Shown: positions 12,441-24,342, counted from the first letter of the stretch. The stretch is DNA of 64,000 bases from Zygnema cylindricum (GCA_037447655.1 JBBHKE010001999.1:1-64000); one strand, 5' to 3'. The notes: a model not told the origin generated them from the sequence alone. Numbers and translations are program-made.

Positions 12441-13273
12441 GACTAAAGAGAATCGATGTCATTCCAAATATCCTTGCGGTCGGCTCTAATGGGAACATGC
12501 CCTTTCACATCTGCAGGAAAAATTGACAGTTCTCCCTCCGCCCAAGGCAGCCAAATGAAAGCAAAGGAAGCTCGGATAAGGTCCAGGCAAAGATCCAGGT
12601 CTTCATCATGCCGAGCCTTAAGAAAGTCTCTGGTGGAACGGTCTGGATTTGTGCTGAGCCCGTCGAAATTCCCATGAATCTCCCCTGCTCTGTCGATGAT
12701 GCTGAAATCATAGTCCTACAAGATGAGAACCCATCTGGCCAGCTTGCCGGTTAACTTACTATTCTCTATTATCTATTTGAGGGGTTGGTGATCCGTAATA
12801 AGGGTGAAGTGTACTACATAGAGGTAAGGCCTGAAATGGTGGATTGCCCATACTGCGCCGAGTAATTCCGCGTGGTAACTACTGTAATTCCCCTCGGCTT
12901 TGTTATTGTTGTGGCTTGCGTATGCCACTACGTACTCCACCCGTGCACCGTCTAATTGAGCCAACAGTGTTCCCAATATGAACCTGCTCCAATCATTATA
13001 AAGAAGGAAAGGTCGCTCATGATCGGGCATCCGGACCACAAGATGCTGCTTCACGAAATCTTTCAGATAATAGAAAGCGATATGTTGTTCTTCTGCCCAT
13101 TGCCACTCTTGGTCTTTCCGCAATAATTGATTCAATAGTTGGGCGTGGCTGCTGAATTTGGGGATAAACCTCTGGTAGTAGTTGGCCAGACCGAGGAAAG
13201 TTCGTAGGGCAGAAATGTCTTGCGGGGGTGGAATTGCGTCAAGAGTTGCCACCTTAGCCATGTGGGAACCCAT
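12441..13273 (-). pseudogene. E RNase H and tether to integrase, degraded
   Basis: RT connection and RNase H of the gypsy type: the motif TFLGLANYYQRFIPKFS, then RNase H with YNDWSRFILGTLLAQ, YHAELLGAVWAIHHF and ITDHQPLK. After a stop near 12770 the frame continues as GKLARWV and YDFSIIDRAG with a weak NxDGL motif, typical of the end of gypsy RNase H. The frame then ends near 12441 with no integrase zinc finger. Confidence 0.82.
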
Positions 13274-14456
13274 TGTCTAGGAGTCATGACCTAGATAAAT
13301 GAATTTCTTCACCCTCAAGATGCTATTCCTCGAGTGGCACTTCAAGCTTGCTACTTCGAGACGGAGAACGATCTGTATATGCTCCTAGTGTTCTTCGAAT
13401 GTCTTGGAAAAAATGATCACATCAACGATCTAACACCATGCAGAATCAATTCCTTGGAGGGCCTCGTCTATAACCCGTTGGAATTTGGTAGGTGCCATTT
13501 TGAGGCCAAACGGCATGTACAACCATGCGTACAACCTAGATCCTGCCCAAAAAGTTGTCCTATCTCGGTGCTTTAGCTCCATTACAATCTGGTGGAACCC
13601 ATTATTCATATCCAATGTGGAGTAGATGGTAGCCCTAGCAAGAGAGTCGAAGATCTCTTTAGGGGTGGGCATGGGATAAAAATCGGAGACAGTTGCTGCC
13701 TTGACCATCCGAATGTCCCCACACATCTGGAAATCTACAGTTTTCCCGGAGGAGTCTTTCTTTGGCGAGAGCACTGTCGGAGAGGCAAATCCATGAAGCC
13801 CTGTACTCTTCTGCACCACTCCTGCGTCCACCAAAGACTACACATTTGTGGTGATGAACTCCTTCTCCTTAAATCTTAAAATGAACTGTTTCTGCCAAAC
13901 AGTTGATGTCTCGCTGGTTAAATCGATCCGAAAAGGGGTCCCCTTATAGATTCCTATTTCTATGTCAGACCAAGAGAACACCTGCCCGTTCTCCTCTTAC
14001 AGCTTGAAGAGCCGAGCCATTTGCTGTGTGTCTTGCTGTTCCCCTAGGGTCCAGTTCATCTTCCCGGGTTCCACTACAGCCCATGCTTCCGGTGGTCCAC
14101 CCCAGAGGGAGATGTCGAATTTAAGCTCTACCTGTGGATCTGTCCCGTGATCGGTTGCAAAAACGCTGATATTGACAACTTCTTGTTTTGAGCCTCCGCT
14201 CCCCCCCACTGAGGAAACTTCGGGGTTCATTGTGCTATTTGAATGAATTTTTATGAATTTTTCCCTTCTTGCCTCTCTTCCCCCCTCAAGCTGTAGAGTG
14301 GCTTGCATGGCCAACTAATGTGGAGCTTGAAGGTATGTTGCCCGTGACTTTGGAGAATGAAGGCTCGAGAATGCCAAAGAATGTTGCGGCACCCAGGAAA
14401 TTGCATTGACATCCATACTTTGGCTGATTAAACTGCACCTTTTTGAGACTAAAACC
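13274..14456 (-). pseudogene. E reverse transcriptase and upstream pol linker, degraded
   Basis: The RT fingers and palm read VDAGVVQKSTGLHGFASP, STLDMNNGFHQIVM and MPFGLKMAPTKFQRV, which are clear gypsy RT signatures. The expected YIDD box near 13390-13440 is destroyed: a stop replaces the tyrosine and a valine replaces the first aspartate. Upstream, 13840-14456 is colinear linker (EENGQVFSWSDIEIG and others) with two stops. Not functional. Confidence 0.8.
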
Positions 14457-14590
14457 TGCAATCTGTGTCTTCCATTGGACTACAGAATTTAGGAAGCCTC
14501 TATATGGTATTCCACTAACCCACTTCAAGCCACAACCACAGTTGTCTAGGAAGGCAAACTGATAATTTGACTACACCCTTGTGCAGCTTT
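14457..14590 (-). repeat. U5-end fragment of a family A copia LTR
   Basis: About 134 bases match the last part of family A LTRs (compare 35257-35390). They start exactly at the LTR terminus (TGCAATCTGTG on the plus strand), but no primer site follows and the rest of the LTR is missing. It lies within the gypsy E pol region. Confidence 0.7.
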
Positions 14591-16312
14591 GTCGAGCGTG
14601 CCTGAGAACCGGAATGTTCAGGTAAGATGTCGAAGGAATTGTGCATGAAAAACCTGCAATCCACATCACACATTGATGCTTCCCCGGATCTGTGACCATG
14701 ACCATCTCTGGTCCTTACCCTCCCCCCAGAGATATGCATAGACAATAATGAGAAATGGAGTGAAAAAGAAAAAGTACCCAGTACCCCCCCCAGATTCCCC
14801 CCATTCTGTGCTTTTTCCCACCGGAAGCCGGATAAATGCTACTCCCTTGACAACTCTCCAAATAATAAAAAGGAAGGATAGTCATTTGATCCGGCCCACA
14901 AGGACTCCGAACATAAATCTCACGACGACCACAAGAGTACCCAAATAACTCCCACGAAGAAATATAGAAACAATAAAAATCGGCTCTTTCAGATTTAACA
15001 ATATCACCTTGCCTCAGAGAATGGAATAAGATATAGGTAAACAATAATGGTGAAGAGAGCAAACATACCCCGGAGTGCAAAGATGACAAAACCCAGAAGA
15101 ACGAAACTCTCCCAATGGCCCCGAAGACAGGTATGAGTCTCCCTCACCCCTTGGTTCCGCCGTACGGATCCGACAAGACTCTTCTAAGTTTCAAACAACG
15201 AAATTCCAAACTGCCCAATGAGAGAATAGTGCCAACCACCCACCCGAGCTACGGTCTCCACAAAAGAAAATCCAAAACAAAGATGGCAATAGAGTCCACG
15301 ACACAATGCAACAGTTCTCCAACAGAAAGGTTGACTTAATTCTCTGTGGGTTTTCTCAGGAGACAGGACTGAAAAAGCAACCTGTCTCCCCCGGCCCCAA
15401 GTGCCTTATACAATCAGAGTTTGTCCTACTGCAAGTTCCAAAGTCAAAGCGATGTGGCAAGCCAATCATCGGCCAACAATTGTTATCGCACGGACACAAG
15501 CCAAGACAGTCTGTACTACACTCAGGGCTAAAATATAGACGACTGGTTTCGGCTGGATTAGCGGCCGAAGGTCCTCCTATAATACACAAAAGGGCAACAA
15601 AGTTCTGACTTGACGTGAAACGGCCCAACTTTGATCCAACGTCATAAATGCTTTACCCATCTGTAGGGCCTGAACTAACATCCAACTAACAGCTAACAGC
15701 AAGATCTACAGGATAATCCCAAAGGTTACGTGTTGTTCTCTAATGTATCCCTCTACTAGAGCTACATAGAACACACAATATAACGGAGCAGACACCTAGC
15801 ACTTGACTAACTCCGCCGTTCGGCCTCCGGTTAAGGTGAACTAAATTGTGTAGGGCTCCAGAGTGAAAATATAATGATCTGATCCGGCTAGTTGTCCCTT
15901 TCCTTCTCCATACGCTAGGGTCCGTACAAAGTGGAAATGAGGCCCCGAAACTCCCGGGAGTGCAAATGTGCCAAATGATGCACACGAGCTTGACAGCATG
16001 CAAAATCTGCGCGTGTGTGCAATATAACGTGCGCGCGAGAAGCTGGCGCAATGCTGCATCACAGCTGTCGTGCATGAGAGACCAGAAAGAGCGAACATGC
16101 ATCAAAACCAGCAAAGTCATGTGGACAACCATATATATAAACGAAAAATGAATGAGAAAGAGAAAAACGTATACACCATGAGAAAGAATAAAGGGGGAAA
16201 TGACCCAAAGAGAGAAAGGGGAAGAATACTCCCCTAGAGTGAAATGTACAGAGAGAAGGGGAAGAGTACTCCCCTATAGTGAGTGGACCCAATAATCCCC
16301 CCCCCTAGCTCC
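14591..16312 (-). other. Noncoding block, possibly a gypsy LTR
   Basis: No convincing coding sequence on either strand. On the minus strand a run of nine G (16295-16303) follows the protease stop and could be a polypurine tract, with TATTGGGTCC after it as a decayed LTR start. A TATA-like ATATATATA lies near 16129-16137. Short direct repeats (GGGGAAGAATACTCCCCTA and a near copy) are at 16218-16280. I could not find a matching right-hand LTR, so the LTR reading is tentative. Confidence 0.4.
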
Positions 16313-17068
16313 TTAGCCTGTAGAAGAGCTGGTCAACACAACTGAGGGTTCAGAACAGATATAGAGGCAGCAATGGTCAGCAGGGTTAAAAGATAATGGA
16401 GAAGAGAGGCACTTGATGTGAAACCCTTGATCACCACCTGTACATGTATACACCCTTTGCAAACTCAACATCCCGTTAGTATCGTTGTGCACCACATGGA
16501 GAATGTGTGGAGAGACTTTGGTGTGGATGGTATCGAAGAGATGACGCGAGTCGATGAGAAAACCTGGCTCACCGAAACCATCTCGCAAAGGTGGGGTGGC
16601 TGGAAGGATCCTTTCTGGGAAAAGAGAGTCGCAATTGTCTTCCATAAAGTCGATACTGGAAAATGGAAGGAGAGCGGAAGCCAAATGTGCCATGGTGGGC
16701 AACAGCTTGCGAGCAAAGACAAGAGGGAGGCATATTTTGCGTCCCGGAAAATTAGAGGGGCGGTAGGAGAAGGTCTGATCATACATATCTACTCCCCCAC
16801 CGATTCGGAAGATAACATCTTGTCCCAGTAAGCATTCATAGTCGTTGCATTTGGTGACTAATGCTCGGACAAAAACCTCCACAGACTCACTATCAGTTCC
16901 GTTGTGAAACCGAAAGACAAGCGGGTCCTTGGTAATTCTAAGCACCGGCTCCGTGGTAACGGTTGAAGTGAGAAGCCGCGTAGACGTGGCTTGGAGCTTG
17001 TCTGCTGTCAGACCAAGCTTGAGCGCAAATTCGGATCTAAGGATCACGGGTTTGGCTCCGGTGTCCAT
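16313..17068 (-). pseudogene. E gypsy aspartic protease
   Basis: A 251-codon open frame begins with the retropepsin active site MDTGAKPVILRSEFA, followed by a typical protease beta-strand region ending LLGQDVIFRIGG at about residue 90. The remaining 160 residues are a poorly conserved extension. The enzyme would cleave the gag-pol polyprotein. The frame ends in a stop immediately before a G-rich tract instead of continuing into RT, which is unusual. The true start is probably upstream, since gag-protease is normally a fusion. Confidence 0.75.
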
Positions 17069-17588
17069 GAAAGGGAGAGAAAGAGCAACACCATTGACGG
17101 ATAAGGACTTTTGAGAATTGTCCAGGAAAATGATGTGAGGATCAAGGTCACGGCGCTCATCCGCAGTAATCGGCTGAATAGCTCAAAGACTAAGATTCAC
17201 CTGCAACACCCTCAAAGCGGCGGCTGTAGCGAACTCATCAACGACGGAGAGGCTTTGGGAACCTCATTAGGAAAAGGAGAGGCCCTCGGGACTTCATCAA
17301 TCATGGCATAAATGATGTTTAGTCGTTCTTTGACTCGGTGAGCATCATGTATGGTACTATCCAAAATTGTGAGAGCTTCAGCCACAATGGAAGAAGTTAT
17401 GTCTGGTAGAGGAGAGAGAGATACTTTCTCGAAAGAAAGTGGAATACAGGAATTCTATAATTTACTGTCCCGATTGTGATCAGCAGAGCCCTTATCTAAA
17501 GTAGTTGCTCGTTGTTGGACAGTTAATCCCGGAGGATTCGACCAACCAACAATGGCGTGTGGACAACTATCCTTGCCATCCTTTTGAA
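17069..17588 (-). other. Gag-protease linker region of gypsy E
   Basis: About 520 bases between the gag stop and the protease frame. They contain several stops in all minus frames and no motif I recognise. Probably decayed linker of the same element. Confidence 0.45.
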
Positions 17589-18839
17589 CTAGGGTTTCAT
17601 TTTGGCCATGAAGGAAGCGAATTGCTCCTTTATCATGGCGGCCATCATGACTTGTAACTCCGCCTTTTCCCTCTCTCTTCGAAAGATCTTAGGCGGAGTC
17701 GCCTCTTTCTCTGTCTCGGTAGGAGGAGTGACCGGCTTGACAGAACGGGAGGGAATTCCATCGTTCTGAATTTGATTCTGATATGAAAAATTAGGATCCT
17801 TAACGTGGCAACGGTGGACATAATGTCCTTTCTGGTTGCAATAGGTGCATGTGGCCGACTTATCCGAGCACATGCGGGCATTGGGCCCTGTGTTTCCACA
17901 TCGGAAACACAATCGGTCTCTGGAATTAAATGGTGGATTTCCCATGGTCGGCGTCTTTGGAGGCCTATTAGAAGGCCATAGGTTCCTAGGTGGAGAAAGT
18001 GGGGAAGCGACTTCCGAACGGTTATGATCTTCCCACCAACATGATTGCATCTCATATTCTACCGCATATTGAGCGGCTTGATCAAATTTAAATTTCAGAC
18101 CGTAAGTCTGAGTGAGATGACTTTGTATAAAACGTTTCAATTGATCTGGAAATTGTCCAACAAATTTTTGAACAGCTTTCGCATCGGACATTAGGTCCGG
18201 TAAAGCTTCTTGCAAAGTCTCCATGCGAGCACGTAAAGCAGAGGCGGTTTCTCCTGGTTTACGCGTGAAATTCATCAATTCTTTGACCTGATCGGGGTTT
18301 TGCATCCGATACTCGGCTTTTAAGAAATCGAACATAACAAATAGTGGATCCCGCAACAGAATTATCATCCCTGGTTGTGCTCGGACAACAGTACGAGCGC
18401 CACAGCGTATTGGCAAAGAATTTCTGGGACTGCGGGAATTAGGACAACACCTTGGGCATCTAAGACCTCGGGAAAAGGGGCCTGGTATGGAATATCCTCT
18501 TGACCTATGACCTCGGGTGTACCAGCAAAAGAAGGGGAAAATTTTGTCATCGCGAGTATTTCATCATACTTGCGGGAATATAATGTAAGTGCCGAACCTG
18601 TGAGGTACCAGCCAATAAGAGAAAATGCCACACGAAGATCAAATCGATCTTGATAGCGAAATGCCAAATCACGCATTTCGGTATTATAGAGCATACGCAA
18701 ATTGGATAAAGACAAGGTATCTTTCATCTCTGAAAATAAAAATTGCATTTTCCCCATGCCCCCTTCTGAAGAGGAAGTCATGTCGTCAAAGGAAAAATGC
18801 ACTAGTGGTTCCAAATTGTGATTAACCGGAAATGGAAAT
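17589..18839 (-). pseudogene. E gypsy gag with two zinc knuckles
   Basis: Two frames, 18814-18365 and 18416-17589, overlap in different phases, so one frameshift near 18370-18416 breaks gag. The capsid part includes the retrotransposon-gag pattern around FLKAEYRMQNPDQVKELMNF. Two CCHC knuckles follow: CFRCGNTGPNARMC, where the zinc-binding histidine is replaced by proline, and CTYCNQKGHYVHRC, which is intact. A charged C-terminus (KEATPPKIFRREREKAEL) ends the frame. The N-terminus is cut by the D LTR. Confidence 0.82.
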
Positions 18840-20112
18840 TGTTGAAATTTAAGTATTTTCTAGGTTTGTATTTTCCGATGTGTTTAAAAGATAGTATTAA
18901 AAGGTTTTAAAGTTTCTACTTGGTGCTTGGAAATACTTCTTTCTCTATATACTTGTCGTAGTCACTAAGAGATAGAAGAAACCCCATGTCTACCCACAGA
19001 TAGTTAGGGAGACATGGTGGAGGGTTGACAAGATAGTCTGCCAAAATGAAGATGGCCCATACCGGATTTGAACATGGGTCTATGATCTGCTAATATAGTA
19101 CTATCCTATTTATATAAATGGGCAGTTGACTATATAGGGTTTAACTTTAATATAAACATAAATCACACAAGGAGAGAGAAAGAGAATTAGTAATTAAGCA
19201 TTTGGTATGTGTGCCCCACTAGGATTTGAACCTAGTTCCTTCGGAATATAGACGTACGGCGTAGCCGTGAGCCTTATCCCCTAGGTCTCAATGTAACAAT
19301 ACACGTATTACGTTTGAAACGTATTTATCCGTGGTACCAATCTACATACTCAATATATACGGAATACGAAACAAAACGACATTGGATTTAAACGGATGTA
19401 ATCAAATGTCGACTTCGCGATCGACGGCTAGCGGAGGAGCCGGAATTTATGAGTGGTCTTTTGGCGGTTTGCTGAGCGTATGTCGGCGGATGACACGTGG
19501 CGAGGGGTGATTGGACAGCGGGTATCGAGGAGGGAGCAACTTCGGCTCAAGAATTACACGGGTCAGCGGAGCGGCCATGCCGTAATATGGCCGAACAAGA
19601 AGTACATCGGTACTTGTACCTTCTTGTACCTTACAGTCTTTTGATTGGATAGGTACACTTGTAGTAGGCTTAGTGAGGTAGTTTAGGACTTAGTTTATTT
19701 TTTGGTTTTTCAACCTCTCTCTCAGAGTGCACTTGTATTTATGGACCAACTTTGGTCAGCCATAACTTAATGCTCGGGTGAGAAAATTCAGTGATTCTTT
19801 TTGATGCGGACTCAACAGAGTCCAAGCTACATAGGGGTGTTGTCGGTCAGAGACTTTGCGTGCCAGGGAGGCACTTATTCAGTGGGAAAGTCAAAGTCGG
19901 GAATATTGTCCAAAACACATATTCAAGCTTTGCATTTTGTGGTGGAACTGAGCACACAAAACGTCTTCTCTTCACAGGGATGAAGGTGAATTGGGGTTCT
20001 GATTGTCAACGGATCATTCATTTGGGTTTATATCAACTTGGAGTCGGCACTTTCTAGATTAGCTTCTTTGGATCTGCGAATTTTGTGTGGCAATGGAGCC
20101 CATAGAATTTCA
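18840..20112 (+). repeat. D 5' LTR
   Basis: TGTTGAAATTT...AGAATTTCA, 1273 bp. U3 carries the shared motif at about 18948-18969, a B-box-like GGATTTGAAC (antisense) at 19064-19073, and a perfect T-arm (5-bp stem, 7-nt loop) at 19219-19235. GTAC cores cluster near 19600-19630. The gag start codon (20093) lies inside the LTR. Confidence 0.88.
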
Positions 20113-20910
20113 AGTTATGGGCCCACCTTCTAGGGTGCCTATGTTTGATAGGAGAGACTTCACTTATTGGGAATTCACAATGGAGGGATTGCTTTTCGAA
20201 AAGCACTTATGGGGAATTGTTTCAGGACAAGTGAGATGTCAGCCACATGGCTTTAGAGGAGCTTACTATGGAGAATCATTTGTGGCTGCCTAAAATATCA
20301 ACCGGAGTTTAGATGCAACGGAAGGTGAAGAGAAAAACCTTTCCGTGGATGGGGAAATAGGGGAGAAGGAAAAAGGGACACCTATGGTGAGGGGAGCTAG
20401 GCTCTCAGCTATGGTACCACTTGTAGGGATGAAAACTGAAGAAAATGACAGAAAAATATGGGAATACAAAAACACTATAGCAAAACATCTCATACTTAGA
20501 CATGTGTCTAAGTCCATAGCTATCACTCTTTTAAGTCTAACCAAGTCTTCAGAGATGTGGGAAGAACTAATTCAGATTTATAAGAGTGAGACTATTCAGA
20601 GGCAGCAGTTAATAAAACAAGAAATAAAGGCCTATGTTTATACACGCGGTAACATGATAGAGTTTTGCAATGATATTGCTGCGTTATATGTTGATCTTGC
20701 TAGTGCGGGATATGTAGAATCTGAAGAGAGAAAGATTAATACACTACTCATGAAACTCCCAGATGAGTACTAAAACATCATTTGTCATATGCAGGCAATT
20801 GATGGTTCCTCATGGACTTGGAGCTTTACCATGGGGATAATTCTTGTGAGGGAAAGCACTTTGGAGCTTCGTAGGGAAAGTGACAGGGTGAATTCATTTA
20901 CAGCTGGTGG
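20093..20910 (+). pseudogene. D gag, truncated
   Basis: Starts at the ATG at 20093 inside the LTR and crosses the LTR/primer-site junction (MEPIEFQVMGPPSRVP). A stop at 20291-20293 ends the first frame. The second frame, 20345-20773, holds the capsid-like region (EYKNTIAKHLILRHVSKS, EMWEELIQIYKSETIQ). A TAA follows LPDEY, and gag-like codons continue to about 20910 before element B1 starts. The zinc knuckle and all of pol are missing. Confidence 0.85.
20113..20127 (+). other. D primer-binding site (half-tRNA type)
   Basis: AGTTATGGGCCCACC, one mismatch to the complement of the plant initiator tRNA-Met anticodon arm, directly after the LTR. It also encodes gag residues V-M-G-P-P. Confidence 0.85.
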
Positions 20911-20924
20911 TGATTAGCAGAAGC

Positions 20925-21763
20925 TGTTGTTTTGGAAAGCTTTAGTCCTCTCTATGCCTCGAGTGTGAGGGAGAGAGAGTTTCACGAATTAGCATATGTT
21001 TGGTTGTAAGTTCGTTTCATTACACACCAGAATTGATGTTCCACTAGTCGGTAGGGAGTACACCTTTGTATACACTCCCGAGACACAAGTCACTACAAGA
21101 AAGAGGACACTCCAGAATATCCGATTGTTTGTGCATATATACACTTGAGGACAAAATGGCACATGGAGATTTGTCTACGGTGCCGAATGTGATATGTACG
21201 CGGCTGAGGGAGACCGCCGACAAATATTGGTCCGTGTGAGCCACATACACGACAAATGACGTGGCATATAGAATCCTACTCCTTTGTAAATATCTAGTTA
21301 AGTAGATTTTTGTCTTTGTGTGGTTAGTTGATTAGTAAAGGAATCTTTTTGTATGACGTACCTTGTTCGGTTCGAGCCGCAGGTATTTATTGTACGGCTG
21401 GTATGCCTCCGTACGTTCAGAAGCATAGGCTTCGGTGTATATTAGTAGGACTTAGATAACTTTGAAGGTATGAACATTTTGTAGTCAAAAACTGTACAGC
21501 CTGTTTTTGGCATTTTTATCTGTGGATATCTCACAGATCAGTTAGTAGAATTACTTGTAATTTTGTGTGTATGTTTATCTTGATATTATCTACACTGTGG
21601 TAGATTTTTAGAGCTATTGTGTCTCTGGTTTGGGTTTTATCAACTGTTGAAGTTGCTGTTTTTCAGACCGGTTTTTGTGAAAGTTTCTTGCTTGGTTTGG
21701 TTCCGAGATGACTACACCGGCATCCTCATCGTCTTCGGTTCCGGCTGTTGTCTCAGAACAACA
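20925..21763 (+). repeat. B1 LTR
   Basis: TGTTGTTTTGG...CAGAACAACA, 839 bp. The last 56 bases encode the gag N-terminus, with the ATG at 21708. Its U3 lacks the family A motif but has GTAC cores, for example near 21195 and 21410. Confidence 0.88.
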
Positions 21764-22253
21764 GGTCACGGGCCCGCCTTCACGAATTCCGGTTTTTGAT
21801 GGGAGAGAATATCTGTATTGGGCAGATCTTGTAAGGTCATATTTTGTACAAGTAAAGCTTTTTGATGTTGTTAATGGATCTATGGTAGAAACTGATGTAA
21901 CCCTATGATCAAAAGAATGAGCACGCTCTTCATTTGATAAAATTAATGATATCTAAGGAGCTGCATATGACATACATTCAGGCTTCTAAAGCATCAGAGA
22001 TTTGGATGCTTTGAAAAAGACATATTCTAGGGCTAATGCACAACATGAGATTATAACTGCTGGACAGATCTAGGAATATAAGTATACAGGCGGAAGCATG
22101 GCAGAATATTGCAATAAATTCAGACTTTTAGTTGTTGAAAATGCATGTTCAGGTGGTTCATTTCCTGAGTATCACCAAGCAATGATTTTAGTGAGGGGGC
22201 TTCCTAGTGAGTATAAAGGGTGCCTATGATGAACTGAAAAAAATTGGATAAGA
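21708..22253 (+). pseudogene. B1 gag fragment
   Basis: Starts MTTPASSSSSVPAVVSEQQ inside the LTR and continues through VTGPPSRIPVFDGREYLYW. A frameshift near 21898-21905 (one extra C against B2) breaks it. Homology to B2 gag continues to about 22253 (YDELK and following), then stops abruptly. Confidence 0.82.
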
Positions 22254-23400
22254 CTACCACTGCGGGTCGTTGCGAATCGTAAAGAGTCGCGGTGTTGAGC
22301 AATATGCAAATTTTCAAAAGCCATTGGCAATATCTAGCAAAGAGCAATGCTTGGTTAGTCAATTCTTCCAGAAAAAGAGCATCTGTCAGAAGAGGAAGAG
22401 GCAAACTAACGGCTTTTTGCACATTTCTACCTAGCAGTAGCTTTCGACCAAATAACATATAATAGGGGCTGAAATTTGCCAAACTCGCCTGTACCGACAT
22501 TCGATAATCCATGACAATATACCTTAGTGATTCATCCCACACAGTAATATGTTTTTCTAAGCAATGTTTACGCAAATCACGCTTAAAGGTTTGGACAACT
22601 CTCTGTGCCAAGCCGTCTGCTTGAGGATGATCTCAACTTGTCCGCCGGTGATCGATTAACGCCTCGTCAAGCATCTCGTGAAATTCGCCGCAGAACTCAG
22701 TTTTTTAGTCTGTAAGTACTTCTGTCGGGGCCTCGTATCGGAGGAGCACATGCTCCTTGAAAGCCGCGGTGGTGAGTTTGGCATTTTTCTGCGGGAGAGC
22801 CACCACTGCCACTCATTTGCTGAAATTTTTGATCATAATCATAATGTACTGCTTGCCCCTTTAAGAAATTGGAAAGAGACCTGCCAGGTCACACGACCAT
22901 CTGCAGAAGAGCCCTCGAATTGGTAGGGGCTTAAGGGTGGTTTGCCGGTTAGAAAACAAAATTCGTAGGCGGTCACATGTGCTGCATTCTTGCAACACAA
23001 CCGCCACATCAGCCTGCACGCCTGACCACCAATATCGTGCCTATACCAAGCTCAAAGTCCGTTTGGTGCGATAGTGTCCGAGGTCAGTATGAATGTGGTT
23101 GATGAGTGATAGCCGTTCCGTCGCCCGAGGAACATGGTGATGACTTCCATTTGCGAGAAGACAGATAAGTGAGCCCCCCATCCACAAATAACTTTGGGCT
23201 CTCTTTCGCACACGCTCCTCTTCCCCTAGTAGGGTGCCCGCTCGAAAATACTAAGTTTATAGAAATAGGATCAAAGCGTTGTCCTACCATGGATCGTGTT
23301 CAGTTTTGTGATATGTAGGTGCTTAAAAACTGTATATTAGATGCACTCTAGCCGATAGGGAGGCATCCGTTTCGCCATCAAAATCATGTCGTACACCATT
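22204..23400 (-). pseudogene. Gypsy integrase of fragment N
   Basis: The C-terminal half is open from 22611 to 22204: AQRVVQTFKRDLRKHCLEK, then a region ending ARYCQWLLKICILLN. The upstream core is recognisable but has stops, including one in the motif RRTS-stop-DHPQADG near 22640. The first catalytic Asp lies in the segment around 22850-22790 (IKNFSKWVAVVALPQK and nearby). A decayed copy. The frame runs about 50 bases past the breakpoint into B1 sequence. Confidence 0.75.
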
Positions 23401-23529
23401 ATCAATGGAGTTGGGCAAAGGGTTCTTGAAGAGCCCGTCGGCATTCAAGCTGAGGAGCCCGGTCCGATGAATTATTTCCATATCATATTCTTGTAAAGTA
23501 AGAGCCTAACGGGCTAATTTGCCGGATAA
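22254..23529 (-). mobile_element. Ty3/gypsy fragment N: RNase H end and integrase
   Basis: Minus strand. At the right, the end of RNase H reads QEYDMEIIHRTGLLSLNADGL. The integrase zinc-finger region (TDLGHYRTKRT, then CSTCDR) and catalytic core follow, with DHPQADGLAQRVVQTFKRDLRKH (22500-22640) as the clear signature. It overlaps E in the RNase H end with different sequence, so it is a different gypsy element. Both edges abut copia B copies. Confidence 0.82.
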
Positions 23530-24342
23530 TGTTGTTTTGGAAAGCTTTAGTCCTGAGTTTCACTAATTAGCATATGTTTGGTTGTAAGTTCGTTTCATCA
23601 TACACCAGAATTGATGTTCCTCTAGATCGGTAGGGAGTACACCTTTGTATACACTCTCGAGACACCTTTCACTCCAAGAAAGAGGACACTCCTGAATATC
23701 CGATTGTTTGTGCATAGATACAATTGAGGACAAAATGGCACATGGATATTTGTCTACAGTGCCGAATGTGATATGTACGCGGCTGAGGGATACCGCCGAC
23801 AAATGCTGGTCCGTGTGAGCCACATACACGACAAATGACGTGGCATATAGAATCCTACTCCTTTGTAAATATCTAGTTAAGTAGATTTTTGTCTTTGTGT
23901 GGTTTGTTGATTAGTAAAGGAATCTTTTTGTATGACGTACCTTGTTCGGTTCGAGCCGCAGGTATTTATTATACGGCTGGTATGCCTCCGTACGTTCAGC
24001 AGCATAGGCTTCGGTGTATATTAGTAGGACTTAGATAACTTTGAAGGTATGAACATTTTGTAGTCAAAAACTGTACTACCCGTTTTTGGCATTTTCATCT
24101 TTGGATATCTCACAGATCTGTTGGTAAAATTTTTTGTAATTTTGTGTGTATGTTTATCCTGATAATATCTACACTGTGAAAGATTTTCAGAGCTATTATG
24201 TCTCTGCTTTGGGTTTTATCAACTGTTGAAGTTGCTGTTTTTCAGACTGGTTTTTGTGAAAGTTTCTTGCTTGGTTTGGTTACGAGATGACTACATTGGC
24301 ATCCTCATCGTCTTCGGATCCGTCTGTTGTCTCAAAACAACA
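23530..24342 (+). repeat. B2 5' LTR
   Basis: 813 bp. Against the 3' LTR it lacks a stretch after position 30 (the TCTATGCCTCGAGTG region) and one later GA-rich piece. It ends CAAAACAACA before the primer site. The gag ATG is at 24287. Confidence 0.88.

Larger units (their letters stand above)
12441..18839 (-). mobile_element. Ty3/gypsy element E, relic
   Basis: Minus-strand gypsy parts in order from the right: gag (18814-17589), protease (17068-16313), a pol linker (14456-13840), RT (about 13834-13380) and RNase H with tether (13273-12441). Integrase is missing, and both LTRs are absent or unrecognised. A large noncoding block splits protease from RT. The right end is cut by the D LTR at 18840. 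The relic could also be parts of two gypsy elements brought together. Confidence 0.75.
18840..20924 (+). mobile_element. Ty1/copia element D, 5' part only
   Basis: The 5' LTR (18840-20112), primer site and part of gag remain, on the plus strand. Element B1 begins at 20925 and no continuation of D is found to its right within the window, so the rest is deleted or elsewhere. It inserted into the gypsy E gag; the left flank is GAAAT. Confidence 0.85.
20925..22253 (+). mobile_element. Ty1/copia element B1, 5' fragment
   Basis: LTR 20925-21763 plus the first ~490 bases of the internal region. It stops at 22253 in the middle of gag, where minus-strand gypsy sequence begins. It shares high similarity with B2. 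It inserted into D gag; the left flank is GAAGC. Confidence 0.88.

Noticed and set aside
12773-13834. Integrated pararetrovirus instead of gypsy RT
   Set aside because: Gag with CCHC knuckles and a DTG protease lie upstream on the same strand, and no movement-protein-like frame is present. The gypsy assignment fits better.
14715-15608. Host exons in 14715-15608
   Set aside because: The frames are short, switch strand, and have no recognisable domain. LTR-type noncoding DNA is more likely.
16295-16303. Run of C as a telomere-like or sequencing artefact
   Set aside because: A single homopolymer, not a telomere repeat. Its place after a gypsy frame makes a polypurine tract more plausible.
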